Notes under the pieces: generated by a model
Databases searched by the model: none
What the model saw: only the letters and a program-made list of their open reading frames with translations
What the model was told of the DNA's origin: nothing
Assembly: GCA_963829575.1 (NCBI GenBank)
Contig: CAWHJF010000016.1
Coordinates: forward strand, 310,001 to 374,000
DNA from: KACC-23026 sp963829575
Lineage (GTDB): Bacteria; Bacillota; Bacilli; Bacillales; Sporolactobacillaceae
Length of the DNA stretch: 64,000 nt
Reading direction: 5' to 3'
Shown here: piece by piece, positions 26,394 to 34,937 of the stretch
Layout of the letters: every line of letters begins with the position of its first letter
Position numbering within the stretch: the first letter of the stretch is position 1
Made by a program: the position numbers and the translations under genes

Positions 26394-26519
26394 ACCGATC
26401 ATCCCTTCAGAGTTTGTGACGGTGCGTTTGATCTTGTGGTGGTGCCCGACTTTAAGCACCTAACTTGAATTTATGTACCCTCTTATTTTACTTGATGTCC
26501 AAATGGGGTTCAAACCCTA

Positions 26520-26700
26520 GCTATTGATTACTCCCGAAAAACAAATGGTCCACGACGTTCCAGCACCATCCAGCGAGGGTCAGTTCCCGAATCGATCAAT
26601 CAAAGCCCGTTTTGGAACTGAAACGAGGTCTAAGTGCCCGAAACCTAATTCCGCTAAGCTTTCAAGAACTAAGCGGATGAAACAAGGGAATTGGTTTAAT
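26520..26700. repeat. Degenerate intergenic repeat (TTCCCGA/GTGCCCGA type), copy 1
   Basis: Non-coding stretch between ytoP and ytzB with GTCAGTTCCCGAA near 26579 and AAGTGCCCGAAACC near 26631. Similar motifs recur at 32470-32630 and 33100-33180. The copies are too diverged to set boundaries. Confidence 0.35.
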
Positions 26701-26764
26701 TTTACCCATTCCTGTATACTTTAAATAAAGAAACTAGTGTTGGATTTGAAAGGTGAGGAGCATT

Positions 26765-27076
26765 ATGTCAAAAAGAAAAGCAGCTGTGCTGTTTGCACTC
26801 GGTTTTGCAGGGGGATATTTACTTCAAAAAAAAATGGTAAAAACCGTACTAAGTCCTGAACAAGCGTTAAGAAGTGTTAAAGGAAAAGTAAAAAATGCAA
26901 TGGATATAGATGGCGCGTGGATTTATCAGCACACAGAGGAATGGGATGAAAACCAGGTTTCCCAAAAGATTTACCGCGGCGGACTAACTGAACGTACTGG
27001 CGACCAATTGAACCATTATGACTTTGTTGTCGATTCAGAATCCGGTGCCCTGTTGACACTAAGTCCACAGATGTAA
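26765..27076 (+). CDS. ytzB: YtzB-type PepSY-like small protein
   Basis: Small conserved protein of unknown function found beside ytoP in Bacillus. The 103-residue product has an N-terminal hydrophobic segment (about 7-20, AAVLFALGFAGGYLL) that could be an anchor, then a PepSY-like alpha/beta fold: VLSPEQALRSVKGKVK and HYDFVVDSESGALLTLSP. The longer frame begins at GTG inside the SD AAGGTGAGGAGC; the ATG at 26765 is the start. Convergent with the next gene through a strong shared terminator. Confidence 0.8.
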   Translation: MSKRKAAVLFALGFAGGYLLQKKMVKTVLSPEQALRSVKGKVKNAMDIDGAWIYQHTEEWDENQVSQKIYRGGLTERTGDQLNHYDFVVDSESGALLTLSPQM

Positions 27077-27087
27077 GCCACTAAAGA

Positions 27088-27144
27088 CAAAAGGACGATT
27101 CTTTAAAGAGTGCGTCACGCACTCTCAAAGAATCGTCCTTTTTT
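27088..27144. terminator. Strong bidirectional terminator
   Basis: Long stem: AAAAGGACGATTCTTT (27088-27103) with AAAGAATCGTCCTTTT (27127-27142), enclosing an AGAGTGCGT/ACGCACTCT inner helix. Serves ytzB (+) and the membrane-protein gene (-). Confidence 0.9.
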
Positions 27145-27149
27145 AGTTT

Positions 27150-27698
27150 TTAGCCTTTTGGGTCTAACAGATTGTTTTTAAGCTTAAATTCTAGGGAAGA
27201 ATAACGCGTGCGCGACCAGATCAATCCAAAAATCATAGGCACAATAAACAACAGTAGCAAAAGACCTACGATCGGTCCTAATTCAAGCTTAACGCTTGTA
27301 TGATGTGCCGCTTCATATTGCTTGATCGCCTGGATGTTCATCACATCCCCTTCGGTCAAAACGGTATCGGTTTCAGGGGAGTAATACGCATAATCAATCC
27401 AGTCTTTAAAGAAAATCCCATCGCGAACTGTTTTGAAATGCGCTATGGCCGCCTGTATCTTCGTGACTTGAACCTGATCCGTGCCCTTTTTGATCGTAAT
27501 CGGCTTATCTAATGTGAAGGTCTGGGCATCTTGAAGTGAGAATGAGCCTGGTTTAAAATCATAATTCTCCGTCTTATACTTATTAAGAAAGGTGTCGAAC
27601 ATCTTTCCAGTTGTTAGTGTTGCGGCTTCCGAAACACTAAATAGAAAGAAAAAGGCTAGGGCAACAGCCGATAACGTTGCAAGACTTTTTCTTAACAT
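27150..27698 (-). CDS. Exported membrane-anchored protein, unknown
   Basis: I cannot assign a family. The 182-residue product begins MLRKSLATLSAVALAFFF, a signal peptide with a likely cleavage after SVSEA (about residue 24), then an extracellular domain (25-135) with repeated Lys/Thr-rich strands, and a single C-terminal transmembrane helix (VGLLLLLFIVPMIFGLIW, about 143-160) followed by a short polar cytoplasmic tail. The longer frame starts 26 codons earlier without an SD; AGGAGGG fits the ATG at 27698. It is monocistronic, between ytzB and trmB. Confidence 0.7.
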   Translation of the reverse strand: MLRKSLATLSAVALAFFFLFSVSEAATLTTGKMFDTFLNKYKTENYDFKPGSFSLQDAQTFTLDKPITIKKGTDQVQVTKIQAAIAHFKTVRDGIFFKDWIDYAYYSPETDTVLTEGDVMNIQAIKQYEAAHHTSVKLELGPIVGLLLLLFIVPMIFGLIWSRTRYSSLEFKLKNNLLDPKG

Positions 27699-27887
27699 AG
27701 GTACCCTCCTGTCCATTTTTAATCTGCCTACACGTTGCTTTTTACCAATTCTCTTCAAAGTTACGTTGCGGGTCATTCGGAAAAATCATTATGTAGTCCT
27801 GTAGTGAGCCATTTTACTTAATAATACCATAAATCCACAAATGACAACGCTTAATTTTTTAATTTTTCATAGAAAAGTGAAAATTTA

Positions 27888-27925
27888 AGCTCGTCCCACA
27901 GTTTCTGTAGGCGAGCTTGGATTAA
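27888..27925 (-). terminator. Probable terminator after trmB
   Basis: AAGCTCG..CACAG / CTGTAGGCGAGCTT hairpin about 27 bp downstream of the trmB stop, followed in minus sense by AAATTTTC. Confidence 0.55.
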
Positions 27926-27951
27926 GCCTCAAAATCCATCAAAGGCTCTGT

Positions 27952-28590
27952 TTAAAATAACCACGCTTCACATCGATAAATGCGCTGACCTTTACTTGAG
28001 AACTTCTCTTCATATTCTGTTTTGATATTACCTAATACGTCGATCGCATGTAGGTTTAAATTCACATTTTTAATTTGAAACCCTTTTAACGAGAAGCTTT
28101 CTAGCGAATATTCAAATAACCCTTGATTATCTGTTTTAAGTTCAATTCGCCCATTTTCAGTCAAAATCTGCTGATAGCTTCCCAAAAAATTCGCATGGGT
28201 GAGCCGGCGCTTTTCATGACGATTTTTCGGCCAAGGATCAGAGAAATTAAGATAGATGACCGCAATTTCTTTAGCATCAAAAATTTTGGCAAGGTCCGTG
28301 GCGTTGATATGCAAAAGACGCAAATTCTCCTGAGGAGCCTCTAGAAGCTTGTCCAATGCTTCAACTAAAATGCTCGCCTGAAGCTCAATCCCAATAAAAT
28401 TGAGATCGGGATGGGTCTTAGCCATACCCGTTATGAATTGCCCCTTCCCCGTTCCTATTTCAATATGAATGGGGCGATCATTACCAAAAAGCTCGGACCA
28501 CTTCCCTTTTTGGGATTCCGGGTCACTAACCACCCATTGCGAATAGTCGTTTAATTTTCCCTCCGCCCAAGGCTTATGTCTGACTCTCAT
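27952..28590 (-). CDS. trmB: tRNA (guanine-N7-)-methyltransferase
   Basis: Methylates N7 of G46 in the variable loop of tRNAs using S-adenosylmethionine. The 212-residue product has the SAM motif IEIGTGKG (43-50), the acidic loop FIGIEL (65-70), and the family hallmark LNFSDPWPKNRHEKRRL (114-130) plus TEYEEKF near the C-terminus. The SD GGAGGATTAATTT is well placed before ATG. It is divergent from ytzH, and the trmB-ytzH-ytmP order matches B. subtilis ytmQ-ytzH-ytmP. Confidence 0.96.
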   Translation of the reverse strand: MRVRHKPWAEGKLNDYSQWVVSDPESQKGKWSELFGNDRPIHIEIGTGKGQFITGMAKTHPDLNFIGIELQASILVEALDKLLEAPQENLRLLHINATDLAKIFDAKEIAVIYLNFSDPWPKNRHEKRRLTHANFLGSYQQILTENGRIELKTDNQGLFEYSLESFSLKGFQIKNVNLNLHAIDVLGNIKTEYEEKFSSKGQRIYRCEAWLF

Positions 28591-28692
28591 AAATTAATCC
28601 TCCAGCATCTATGTTTTTTCATTTAAGGAATTTTTTCACTTAATGAAAGAGCTCCTAATTGCGCACCCTAAATTGAAAGGGGAGTGACATTT

Positions 28693-28968
28693 ATGGGCCT
28701 TTCTCGAGATGATCAAAAGCGACTCATGTTAGATATATTAAAAAGTCACCAGTCTGGGCAAATGACGCGACGAAATGAATTGGATCAACTCCAACGTTTG
28801 ACGTCCACCTTACAAAATCAAGTAATGGATTTTGGCGAACAAGAGACGTTGAACCAAATCCAAGATTATTATCAAGTTGAAAGCCAAAACCCAAATGGTG
28901 CATGTGAAACGTCCGCTGAAGATCTGAACGCCCTTATTCAAAAAGTGGAACAACCTACCGTGTATTAG
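28693..28968 (+). CDS. ytzH: YtzH-like protein
   Basis: Small conserved Bacillales protein without a known function. The 91-residue product is helical and polar (DDQKRLMLDILKSHQSGQMTRRNELDQLQRL...), with no signal peptide or membrane segment. AAGGGGAGTG precedes the ATG at 28693; the slightly longer frame begins at a GTG within the SD. Identification relies on weak sequence likeness plus position between trmB and ytmP. It shares a terminator with the converging ytmP. Confidence 0.7.
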   Translation: MGLSRDDQKRLMLDILKSHQSGQMTRRNELDQLQRLTSTLQNQVMDFGEQETLNQIQDYYQVESQNPNGACETSAEDLNALIQKVEQPTVY

Positions 28969-29001
28969 GGTGCCCAATGCAAAACTTCCTTTTAAGTATT
29001 T

Positions 29002-29031
29002 AAAAGCCAAGTGGCTCGCCACTTGGCTTTT
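29002..29031. terminator. Bidirectional terminator between ytzH and ytmP
   Basis: Perfect 13-bp stem AAAAGCCAAGTGG (29002-29014) with CCACTTGGCTTTT (29019-29031), tetraloop CTCG. Confidence 0.92.
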
Positions 29032-29034
29032 CCG

Positions 29035-29838
29035 TTAATTTTGTTTAAATTGTTCGGCACACTCTAAATAGTAACAGAGGTCTTGATAATAGGTCGTTGC
29101 TTCCTTTGGTTTCTCATGCGAGACATTCCAAAAATAGAACAACAAGGTTTGAGCTACCATATACCAATGCATTCGAAGCTGAAGATGTGGCGTTAAGGAC
29201 CATCCATAGCCTTCTAACCAATCTTTCCAGTCTTTGTGTTCAACATACCAATTTAAAATAAGGGCTAAATCTAATGCCGGATCGGCAATAATCGCTTGAT
29301 CCCAATCAACAAGATACAATTGATCGTCTTCATCTAAAAGCCAATTATTATGATTCAGATCTGTATGGCAAACTCTCTTTAAATGTGTTTTAACTAGGTG
29401 AACCGTCCTTGTTAAAAATGAAACGGCTTTTTTAACCACGACATCTAACTCTGAATGAAGAGTTCCCATTTTATCTAAGATTCCATTTAAAAAGCGTTCA
29501 GGTGTCACAACTTCTTTACCAAGACGAGCCAGCATGAAAACTAGCGGTTCGGATTCGTGAATTTTTTTCAAAAGACGGGCAACCTGCTCAGACTTCATTT
29601 CATGTGGTTTGAGCTCCCGGCCTTCCAACCATCTCTGGGCTGAAATAACGTCACCGTTTTCTAGGCGCTTGGTCCATAATAGTTTGGGCACAATCCCTTC
29701 AGCGGAAAGAACAGCCAAAAAAGGCGATGAATTTCGTTTAAGAAACAATTTTTTATGAGCCGATTGTGCAAGATAGGCTTCACCTGTAACCCCACCTGCT
29801 GAAGAAATCACCCAATCCTCATTATCAAAGACCCGCAT
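29035..29838 (-). CDS. ytmP: Aminoglycoside phosphotransferase-like kinase YtmP
   Basis: A small-molecule kinase of the APH/choline-kinase superfamily; substrate unknown. The 267-residue product has the catalytic loop VCHTDLNHNNWLL (HxDxxxxN, about residues 163-174) and the metal-binding YLVDWDQAIIADPALDLAL (about 183-201). The N-terminal lobe is short. SD GGTGA lies five bases before the ATG. Positioned as in B. subtilis, upstream of a NERD protein gene on the same strand (76-bp gap). Confidence 0.87.
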   Translation of the reverse strand: MRVFDNEDWVISSAGGVTGEAYLAQSAHKKLFLKRNSSPFLAVLSAEGIVPKLLWTKRLENGDVISAQRWLEGRELKPHEMKSEQVARLLKKIHESEPLVFMLARLGKEVVTPERFLNGILDKMGTLHSELDVVVKKAVSFLTRTVHLVKTHLKRVCHTDLNHNNWLLDEDDQLYLVDWDQAIIADPALDLALILNWYVEHKDWKDWLEGYGWSLTPHLQLRMHWYMVAQTLLFYFWNVSHEKPKEATTYYQDLCYYLECAEQFKQN

Positions 29839-29914
29839 CCTGTCACCACTTTTCTCTTACTTGCTCTTTTAAAAAAAACGACTTCTTATAAGATATAATA
29901 TTTTTTAACGTGAG

Positions 29915-30643
29915 TCAACGAAGTTCTGCTTCGGTGATGGAATGGTTGAGTAAGGTTTCGACACATCTCAGTTGAAGATTTTTGAACGCTGCCCGATAAG
30001 GTTCGACCGTTTTTAACCAAGCTGGAAATAGAGACTGGTCCAGAATTTGTACCCCTCTGCCGGGCTCTGAGAACTCGACAAAACTTTCGGGTACCATCAA
30101 CACCGACCGAATAGGTAACCGTTCACTCATCCGACCTAAGCATTGTTTGACCACTTCGGTTGAACGGGCAAGTGAGAGGAGCGGATTCACAAGCGTCCGA
30201 ATCTCCCCACTCCTTACTTCCGTCCATTGACGACGGGATTGTTCCTGAAAAACACTGCCTTTTTCACCTTTTAGGTAGACCATCACCCAAATCGTGGTCG
30301 GTGTTATTAAAATGAGATCGGTTTCCACTTCAACCTGATCCAGCTTAAGAACAGGTCGATAGAACAATAAACCTGTATCACCGAACCATTTCAATACATC
30401 TTTTAAAACCTCATCGTGTTTTAATCCCACGATCCCATTGGAACGTCTCAATGATGTGGAAGAGGCCCAAATTAATTGATGATTAAAAAGACGTTCGTAA
30501 AACAATCCCTTTTCTTCCTCTGAATGCTTGGATTTAAATGCGTTCCAGCGTCTCGATTTATTAGAAATAAACTGATTCACATAACGCTTTAAGTTCTGCT
30601 CATAACGTGACACATAATCCCGACATTTTACTAATTGAGCCAT
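29915..30643 (-). CDS. Nuclease-related-domain (NERD) protein
   Basis: A NERD-type protein, a superfamily with a PD-(D/E)XK-like fold and unclear cellular role. Of 242 residues, about 66-130 hold the domain: LKHDEVLKDVL, an EVETDLILITPTTIWVMVYLK block in which Asp109 and Lys125 fall where nuclease residues are expected, then a helical tail. No membrane segment. SD GGGGGAACAAGC precedes the ATG. It probably corresponds to the B. subtilis gene at the same position (ytlQ), but I am not sure of that orthology. It may be cotranscribed with ytmP. Confidence 0.65.
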   Translation of the reverse strand: MAQLVKCRDYVSRYEQNLKRYVNQFISNKSRRWNAFKSKHSEEEKGLFYERLFNHQLIWASSTSLRRSNGIVGLKHDEVLKDVLKWFGDTGLLFYRPVLKLDQVEVETDLILITPTTIWVMVYLKGEKGSVFQEQSRRQWTEVRSGEIRTLVNPLLSLARSTEVVKQCLGRMSERLPIRSVLMVPESFVEFSEPGRGVQILDQSLFPAWLKTVEPYRAAFKNLQLRCVETLLNHSITEAELR

Positions 30644-30744
30644 GCTTGTTCCCCCGCCCCCCAGAACGCCATTCCTTGTAGTCCACTCACAACCAATCCT
30701 GAAGTTCCCTTTAAATATAAATGGCCGCTGGTTTTCTCTAGTCT

Positions 30745-31332
30745 TTATTTCGAAACAAAGTGATCAGAACCAAATTGAAAAGAAGCTCTGACTTCATACT
30801 TCGGTCTTCTTTCTGGATAAATCTGATAGAGCACGATTCTGGCCACCCCCCAGCTCTCAGCATAGTCCTTAGGGAGTGGTGGAAGCTCTGCTTGGTTGAA
30901 ACGCCCGCATTTCCATTTTTTTGCTAATGTGACATGCGGGCTATAGCGTCTTGTTTCTTTTAGAACACCGTAGTGGGTACATACCCGTTCTACCTGATTA
31001 TGGAGCTCATATAAAATGGGAGCACTTTTCACCCCTGCATAAAGTACTCTTGGAGATTGCGGGGCCCCAAACGTTCCAAATCCATGACCTGACATTGTAA
31101 AAGGCGTGGTGTGCTTCACGCATTCTTGAATTTCCTTACAAAGAGGTTCTATACTATTATCGGATAGAGCGCCCATAAATTTGATTGTGAGATGAAAATC
31201 TCTTTCATGGACCCACTCTTTATAATCAAAGGGGAGCGCTTTAATGCGTTCCGCCCAATTAGATAGAAGGTGTTTGACGCCGTTCGGAAGTGGAACAGCA
31301 AAAAAGTAGTGAGCGTTTCCGGACAAACCCAT
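30745..31332 (-). CDS. thpR: RNA 2',3'-cyclic phosphodiesterase (2H family)
   Basis: A 2H phosphoesterase, formerly called 2'-5' RNA ligase, that opens 2',3'-cyclic phosphates at RNA ends. The 195-residue product carries both HxT motifs: H47-L-T (DFHLTIKF) and H133-V-T (YSPHVTLAKKW), with the typical spacing of about 85 residues. It begins MGLSGNAHYFFAVPLP, which is characteristic. The SD AAAGGAG is at a normal distance from the ATG. Corresponds to B. subtilis YtlP, adjacent to cysK-like ytkP as here. Confidence 0.9.
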   Translation of the reverse strand: MGLSGNAHYFFAVPLPNGVKHLLSNWAERIKALPFDYKEWVHERDFHLTIKFMGALSDNSIEPLCKEIQECVKHTTPFTMSGHGFGTFGAPQSPRVLYAGVKSAPILYELHNQVERVCTHYGVLKETRRYSPHVTLAKKWKCGRFNQAELPPLPKDYAESWGVARIVLYQIYPERRPKYEVRASFQFGSDHFVSK

Positions 31333-31489
31333 CGACTCCTTTATAGTAACAAGTTTTGACGAACTATGGTAAAATTTCTTCGTAAAGGGAAAGAACTTTT
31401 TGTGTTTTACCTTTTAAAAAAGGCCTATTCTTAATAAAATATAAAAGGTCTATCGTTGATTTTGAAAACTTAATGAGAGGTGTTTACAC

Positions 31490-32422
31490 ATGAAACGAAT
31501 TGCAAACTCAATACTGGAGCTAATTGGAGACACACCACTCGTTCGTTTAAACAAATTGCCCGATCCAAACGGAGCAACCGTCTATGCGAAATTAGAATCC
31601 AGTAATCCAAGTAAAAGTGTAAAGGATCGAGCGGCTCTGAATATGATCCTAGAAGCTGAGAAAGCCGGCTTACTAAAAAAAGGGGCTACGATTGTCGAAC
31701 CAACTTCAGGTAATACAGGCATCGGGCTCGCGATGGCCGCTACGGCAAAAGGCTATAAGACCATAATTGTCATGCCAGATAATAGTACTCAAGAACGCAT
31801 TAATTTATTAAAGGCCTATGGTGCCGAAGTCCATTTGACACCTGCTGACGATAAAATGCCAGGGGCCATTGAGAAAGCTCATGAACTCGCCCAAGGCATT
31901 CCAAATAGTTTTATGCCGATGCAGTTCGAAAATGCAGCAAACCCCGATGCCCATCGAACGAGCACAGCCCTTGAAATCCTCGAAGCTGTGAAAGAAATCG
32001 GTCAACCGCTTAAAGCGTTTGTGTCAACAGCCGGGACAGGCGGAACGGTAACTGGAACAGGTGAAACGTTAAAAGAGGCGCTCCCTGAGCTCACCGTTCA
32101 CGTTGCTGAACCCAAAGGTTCCCCCGTGTTATCTGGTGGCAAGCCTGGACGTCATAAACTTGTTGGGACAAGCCCTGGTTTTATTCCATCCATCCTTAAT
32201 CTTGACGTGATTGATGAGATTATTCAAGTATCGGATGAGGATGCGTATGAGGCGACCCGACGACTCGCACGAGAAGAGGGGATTTTAGTCGGTCCATCTT
32301 CTGGTGCCTCAGTGTTTGCGGCGATTCAAGTGGCCAAACGCCTACCAAAGGACACCATTGTCGTCTGCATGACCAACGATACCGGCGAACGCTATCTTTC
32401 AGGTGATCTCTTTTCAGAATAA
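31490..32422 (+). CDS. cysK: Cysteine synthase (O-acetylserine sulfhydrylase)
   Basis: PLP enzyme that makes cysteine from O-acetylserine and sulfide. The 310-residue protein shows NPSKSVKDR with the PLP lysine Lys45, the substrate loop PTSGNTG (71-77), GTGGTVTGTG phosphate-binding glycines near 180 and the C-terminal PSSGAS. The equivalent in B. subtilis at this location is ytkP, one of several CysK paralogues, so a preference for another substrate (for example O-phosphoserine) cannot be excluded. SD GAGAGGTG precedes the ATG. Monocistronic with its own terminator. Confidence 0.9.
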   Translation: MKRIANSILELIGDTPLVRLNKLPDPNGATVYAKLESSNPSKSVKDRAALNMILEAEKAGLLKKGATIVEPTSGNTGIGLAMAATAKGYKTIIVMPDNSTQERINLLKAYGAEVHLTPADDKMPGAIEKAHELAQGIPNSFMPMQFENAANPDAHRTSTALEILEAVKEIGQPLKAFVSTAGTGGTVTGTGETLKEALPELTVHVAEPKGSPVLSGGKPGRHKLVGTSPGFIPSILNLDVIDEIIQVSDEDAYEATRRLAREEGILVGPSSGASVFAAIQVAKRLPKDTIVVCMTNDTGERYLSGDLFSE

Positions 32423-32434
32423 AAGGTGGTTTTT

Positions 32435-32467
32435 AAAAGTTGCCCTTAAATCGGGCAACTTTTTTTG
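32435..32467 (+). terminator. Intrinsic terminator after cysK
   Basis: AAAAGTTGCCC pairs with GGGCAACTTTT, then seven T residues. Confidence 0.92.
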
Positions 32468-32469
32468 TG

Positions 32470-32630
32470 TTGAATTCTGGTGCCCTGGCACCTATACGTG
32501 ACCTGCTCAGGCACGATGCGACCCCTTCAGTTCCCGTAATGCTAGCCGAGAACCGGTTCGGGCACTATGGTACCATGTCAGTTCCCGTACACTGCTTCAG
32601 TTTTCGGCACGGGAACTAAAACACTGACTA
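32470..32630. repeat. Degenerate intergenic repeat, copy 2
   Basis: Non-coding. Contains GGTGCCCTGGCACC (near 32481), TTCAGTTCCCGTA (near 32526), GTCAGTTCCCGTA (near 32579) and CGGCACGGGAACT (near 32609), the last an inverted version. The rest of the 458-bp gap up to ytzE (32630-32870) is AT-rich with no recognisable feature apart from the ytzE SD. Confidence 0.4.
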
Positions 32631-32881
32631 AGTAGAAAACTCTTATTTTTCGTCAGGTTTCAACATTCTGAATTTGACTTTTTTGAAAAATAAAGTAACA
32701 TAGATTTTAAGGAAAAATGGTTATGGTTTCCTAATATATACACCTTACGTTAATCATCATGAGACTTCTATTGTAGAGCCTTGGTAAAAAGGGAATTTTT
32801 TGAATAGTTTTTCCTGTTGCACCATAGATATGCAATACAGGGATATTTCAAAAGATTAAACGTTAAGGAGTGGTAGGTAAT

Positions 32882-33103
32882 TTGAACTCTTCTACTGATC
32901 GAATGTTGAATCGCGTAAAAGATGTCTACCTTTTTATTAAAGAAAAGGGAGGAACCGTTACGACTCAAGAATTGGTTGAAGCGTTCGAGATGACCCAACG
33001 CACGATCCAACGCGACCTCAATATACTCACCTACAACAAATTGGTGACAAGTCCGAGTCGCGGCGTATGGACACTGACGAACAAAAAAGTCAAAGTCTCC
33101 TAA
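32882..33103 (+). CDS. ytzE: YtzE, DeoR-type small HTH protein
   Basis: A 73-residue winged-helix protein resembling only the DNA-binding half of DeoR regulators. It has MNSSTDRMLNRVKDVYLFIKEKG, then VTTQELVEAFEMTQRTIQRDLNILTYN (helix-turn-helix), and SPSRGVWTL, close to B. subtilis YtzE. Start: AAGGAG lies too close to the GTG at 32870; the TTG at 32882 is about 11 bases downstream of it and aligns with the family's N-terminus. There is no effector domain, so it may act as an adaptor or autoregulator. Targets unknown. Confidence 0.8.
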   Translation: MNSSTDRMLNRVKDVYLFIKEKGGTVTTQELVEAFEMTQRTIQRDLNILTYNKLVTSPSRGVWTLTNKKVKVS

Positions 33104-33250
33104 ATTCGGACGTGCCCGACACTATGAAATCTTTGTCCCGCGCAGAGTGCCCCTTCCCGAAAGGCTTCGCAGTTTGTTCTTTGTCCATTTTGGGCTTGTC
33201 TAAATTCCCCTATTTTAGGAATTCTGGTACTCTTTTATAGTGTTCGATGA

Positions 33251-33292
33251 CATAAAAAACAGCTGGAACATCTCGTCCAGCTGTTTTTTATG
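33251..33292. terminator. Bidirectional terminator, ytzE / pseudouridine synthase
   Basis: Perfect 17-bp stem: CATAAAAAACAGCTGGA with TCCAGCTGTTTTTTATG, loop ACATCTCG. Confidence 0.92.
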
Positions 33293-33296
33293 TCAT

Positions 33297-34010
33297 TTAA
33301 GGTTCTTTTAACGCTTCAATCTCTTCTTCAGTTAAAGCGCGATAATCCCCTATAGAAAGAGTCGGATCCAATTTCAACGGCCCCATCTCAGTCCGTTTTA
33401 AATACAACACCTCTCGCCCAACGGCATGGAACATTCGCTTAATCTGATGAAATTTCCCTTCGGTGATTACAATCTGCACTCGAGTTTCATCTTTTCTTTG
33501 TTCTTGAATGCTCAAGTATGCAGGCCGAGTTCGACCATCTCCGTTCAGCTCGATTCCTTCCTCAAATTGCTGGATCATCCCATTTGTAACCGGTCCGTCG
33601 ATGACCGCTTCATAGGTCTTATCAACATGATGTCTAGGTGAAAGAAGCTGGTGACCAAGCGGCCCATCATTGGTGATTAATAGCAACCCCTCTGTGTCTT
33701 TATCTAAACGCCCAACAGGATATAAGCCGTCCCTCTGATCTTTCGCCCCAATCAAATCCATCACCGTTCGATGAGTCGAATCCTCCGTTGCCGAGATCAC
33801 CCCTTGAGGTTTGTGCAGCATGTAATAAACCAGCGCAACATAAGTCACCGGCACCTCATCCAACCAAACCTGATCGACACCCGATGTCAATTGCCTTCCA
33901 GGATCTTTTTCAATGTCTTCGTTGACCTTGACTCGGCCTTTCCTTATCATCCCTTTAACATCTTTTCGAGAGCCCATTCCGCTTCCCGCAAGCCATTTAT
34001 CTAAGCGCAT
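33297..34010 (-). CDS. RsuA/RluB-family 16S/23S rRNA pseudouridine synthase
   Basis: Isomerises a uridine in ribosomal RNA to pseudouridine. The 237-residue product has an N-terminal S4 RNA-binding domain (MRLDKWLAGSGMGSRKDVKGMIRKGRVKVN) and a catalytic domain with YMLHKPQGVISATED and PVGRLDKDTEGLLL, Asp103 being the nucleophile, then GKFHQIKRMF. The overall size and KPQGVISAT favour the RsuA subgroup (uridine 516 of 16S rRNA); in B. subtilis the gene at this place is ytzG. The 17-residue longer frame lacks an SD, whereas AAGGAGGAAG suits the ATG at 34010. Confidence 0.9.
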   Translation of the reverse strand: MRLDKWLAGSGMGSRKDVKGMIRKGRVKVNEDIEKDPGRQLTSGVDQVWLDEVPVTYVALVYYMLHKPQGVISATEDSTHRTVMDLIGAKDQRDGLYPVGRLDKDTEGLLLITNDGPLGHQLLSPRHHVDKTYEAVIDGPVTNGMIQQFEEGIELNGDGRTRPAYLSIQEQRKDETRVQIVITEGKFHQIKRMFHAVGREVLYLKRTEMGPLKLDPTLSIGDYRALTEEEIEALKEP

Positions 34011-34213
34011 CCCTAATCTTCCTCCTTCCTTTCCAAAAAAATGGGCAGTTTGTAAACTCACTGATTTAGAGGTCTCACATAATATAAGTTGTGTAAAGCA
34101 ATTAGGCGCGTTCCTTAGTTTTAGGATAATGAATTAAGACACCTTACTTAATTCTAGCACTTTGATCTTGACCAAAGTCTAAAGCAATACCCAACTTTTT
34201 GAGGAGTGATATA

Positions 34214-34867
34214 ATGGTTAACCCATCCGGAATGACGAATCTGCCATATGGAATGTTTCCTGGTTATGGAACAATGATGCCAGAACAAACGACGGGCTAC
34301 TTCCCGTATCAAACAGGCGGTGTCCCAGGAATGCCATCTTCCACTCAATACGGTGCAGGAATGATGCCAATGGGGGGCGCACCAATGATGCACAACCCTT
34401 CATCCCCTATGCCTTATCCTAGCATGGGTATGAACCCCTACCAAAATGTAAATCCAGGAAAAATGCACCAACAGATGCCACCCACTATGAAAGGACAATA
34501 TAGCCCATATCCTTATTCAGCTACCACGCCATCTAACATGACAAAGGCACCTGTGACCGGTTCAACCAAAGGAATGACACCTACTGGAACTAACCCATAT
34601 ATGATGGGAACAACACCCGGCATGAATAATGAAAACATGGCGGCGCAATCCATGCCTTGGGGAACGCCACAACAAGCTGGCGGTTACCAATTAGGCAACC
34701 TGCACACAGGGCCACAGGGCTACTCTACTCCAACAACACCTATGTTTCCTGAGAATACGGTCTACCCTGGATTGAACGAAACAACCAATCCGGTTTTGCC
34801 TGAATATGGAGCATGGCCAATGCCTAACCCAATGGGCGGTCCCGGGCACATGGGGCAACCTTATTAA
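34214..34867 (+). CDS. Met/Pro/Gly/Tyr-rich low-complexity protein
   Basis: No family recognised. The 217-residue product is highly biased: about 28 Met (13 percent), many Pro, Gly, Tyr, Thr and Asn, and I see no Cys, Arg, Asp or Ile. Motifs such as GMxP, MMP and PYPSMGMNPYQN recur irregularly. No signal peptide or transmembrane helix. GAGGAGTG precedes the ATG at 34214; the longer frame begins at TTG within the SD. Codon usage looks normal and a terminator follows. The composition suggests a structural protein (spore coat or surface) or a metal-binding scaffold; this is inference only. Confidence 0.7.
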   Translation: MVNPSGMTNLPYGMFPGYGTMMPEQTTGYFPYQTGGVPGMPSSTQYGAGMMPMGGAPMMHNPSSPMPYPSMGMNPYQNVNPGKMHQQMPPTMKGQYSPYPYSATTPSNMTKAPVTGSTKGMTPTGTNPYMMGTTPGMNNENMAAQSMPWGTPQQAGGYQLGNLHTGPQGYSTPTTPMFPENTVYPGLNETTNPVLPEYGAWPMPNPMGGPGHMGQPY

Positions 34868-34903
34868 AAGAACCCATAATCCTGACAAACGCTCATTTTA
34901 ATC

Positions 34904-34933
34904 AAAGCTCTTGCCAAAAGGCAAGAGCTTTTT
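34904..34933. terminator. Bidirectional terminator
   Basis: AAAGCTCTTGCC (34904-34915) with GGCAAGAGCTTT (34920-34931), loop AAAA, T-run on the plus side. Separates the Met-rich gene from converging ytgP. Confidence 0.9.
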
Positions 34934-34937
34934 ACAT

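Noticed and set aside
26524..26724. 66-codon plus-strand frame
   Set aside because: No SD; lies on degenerate repeats; composition not protein-like.
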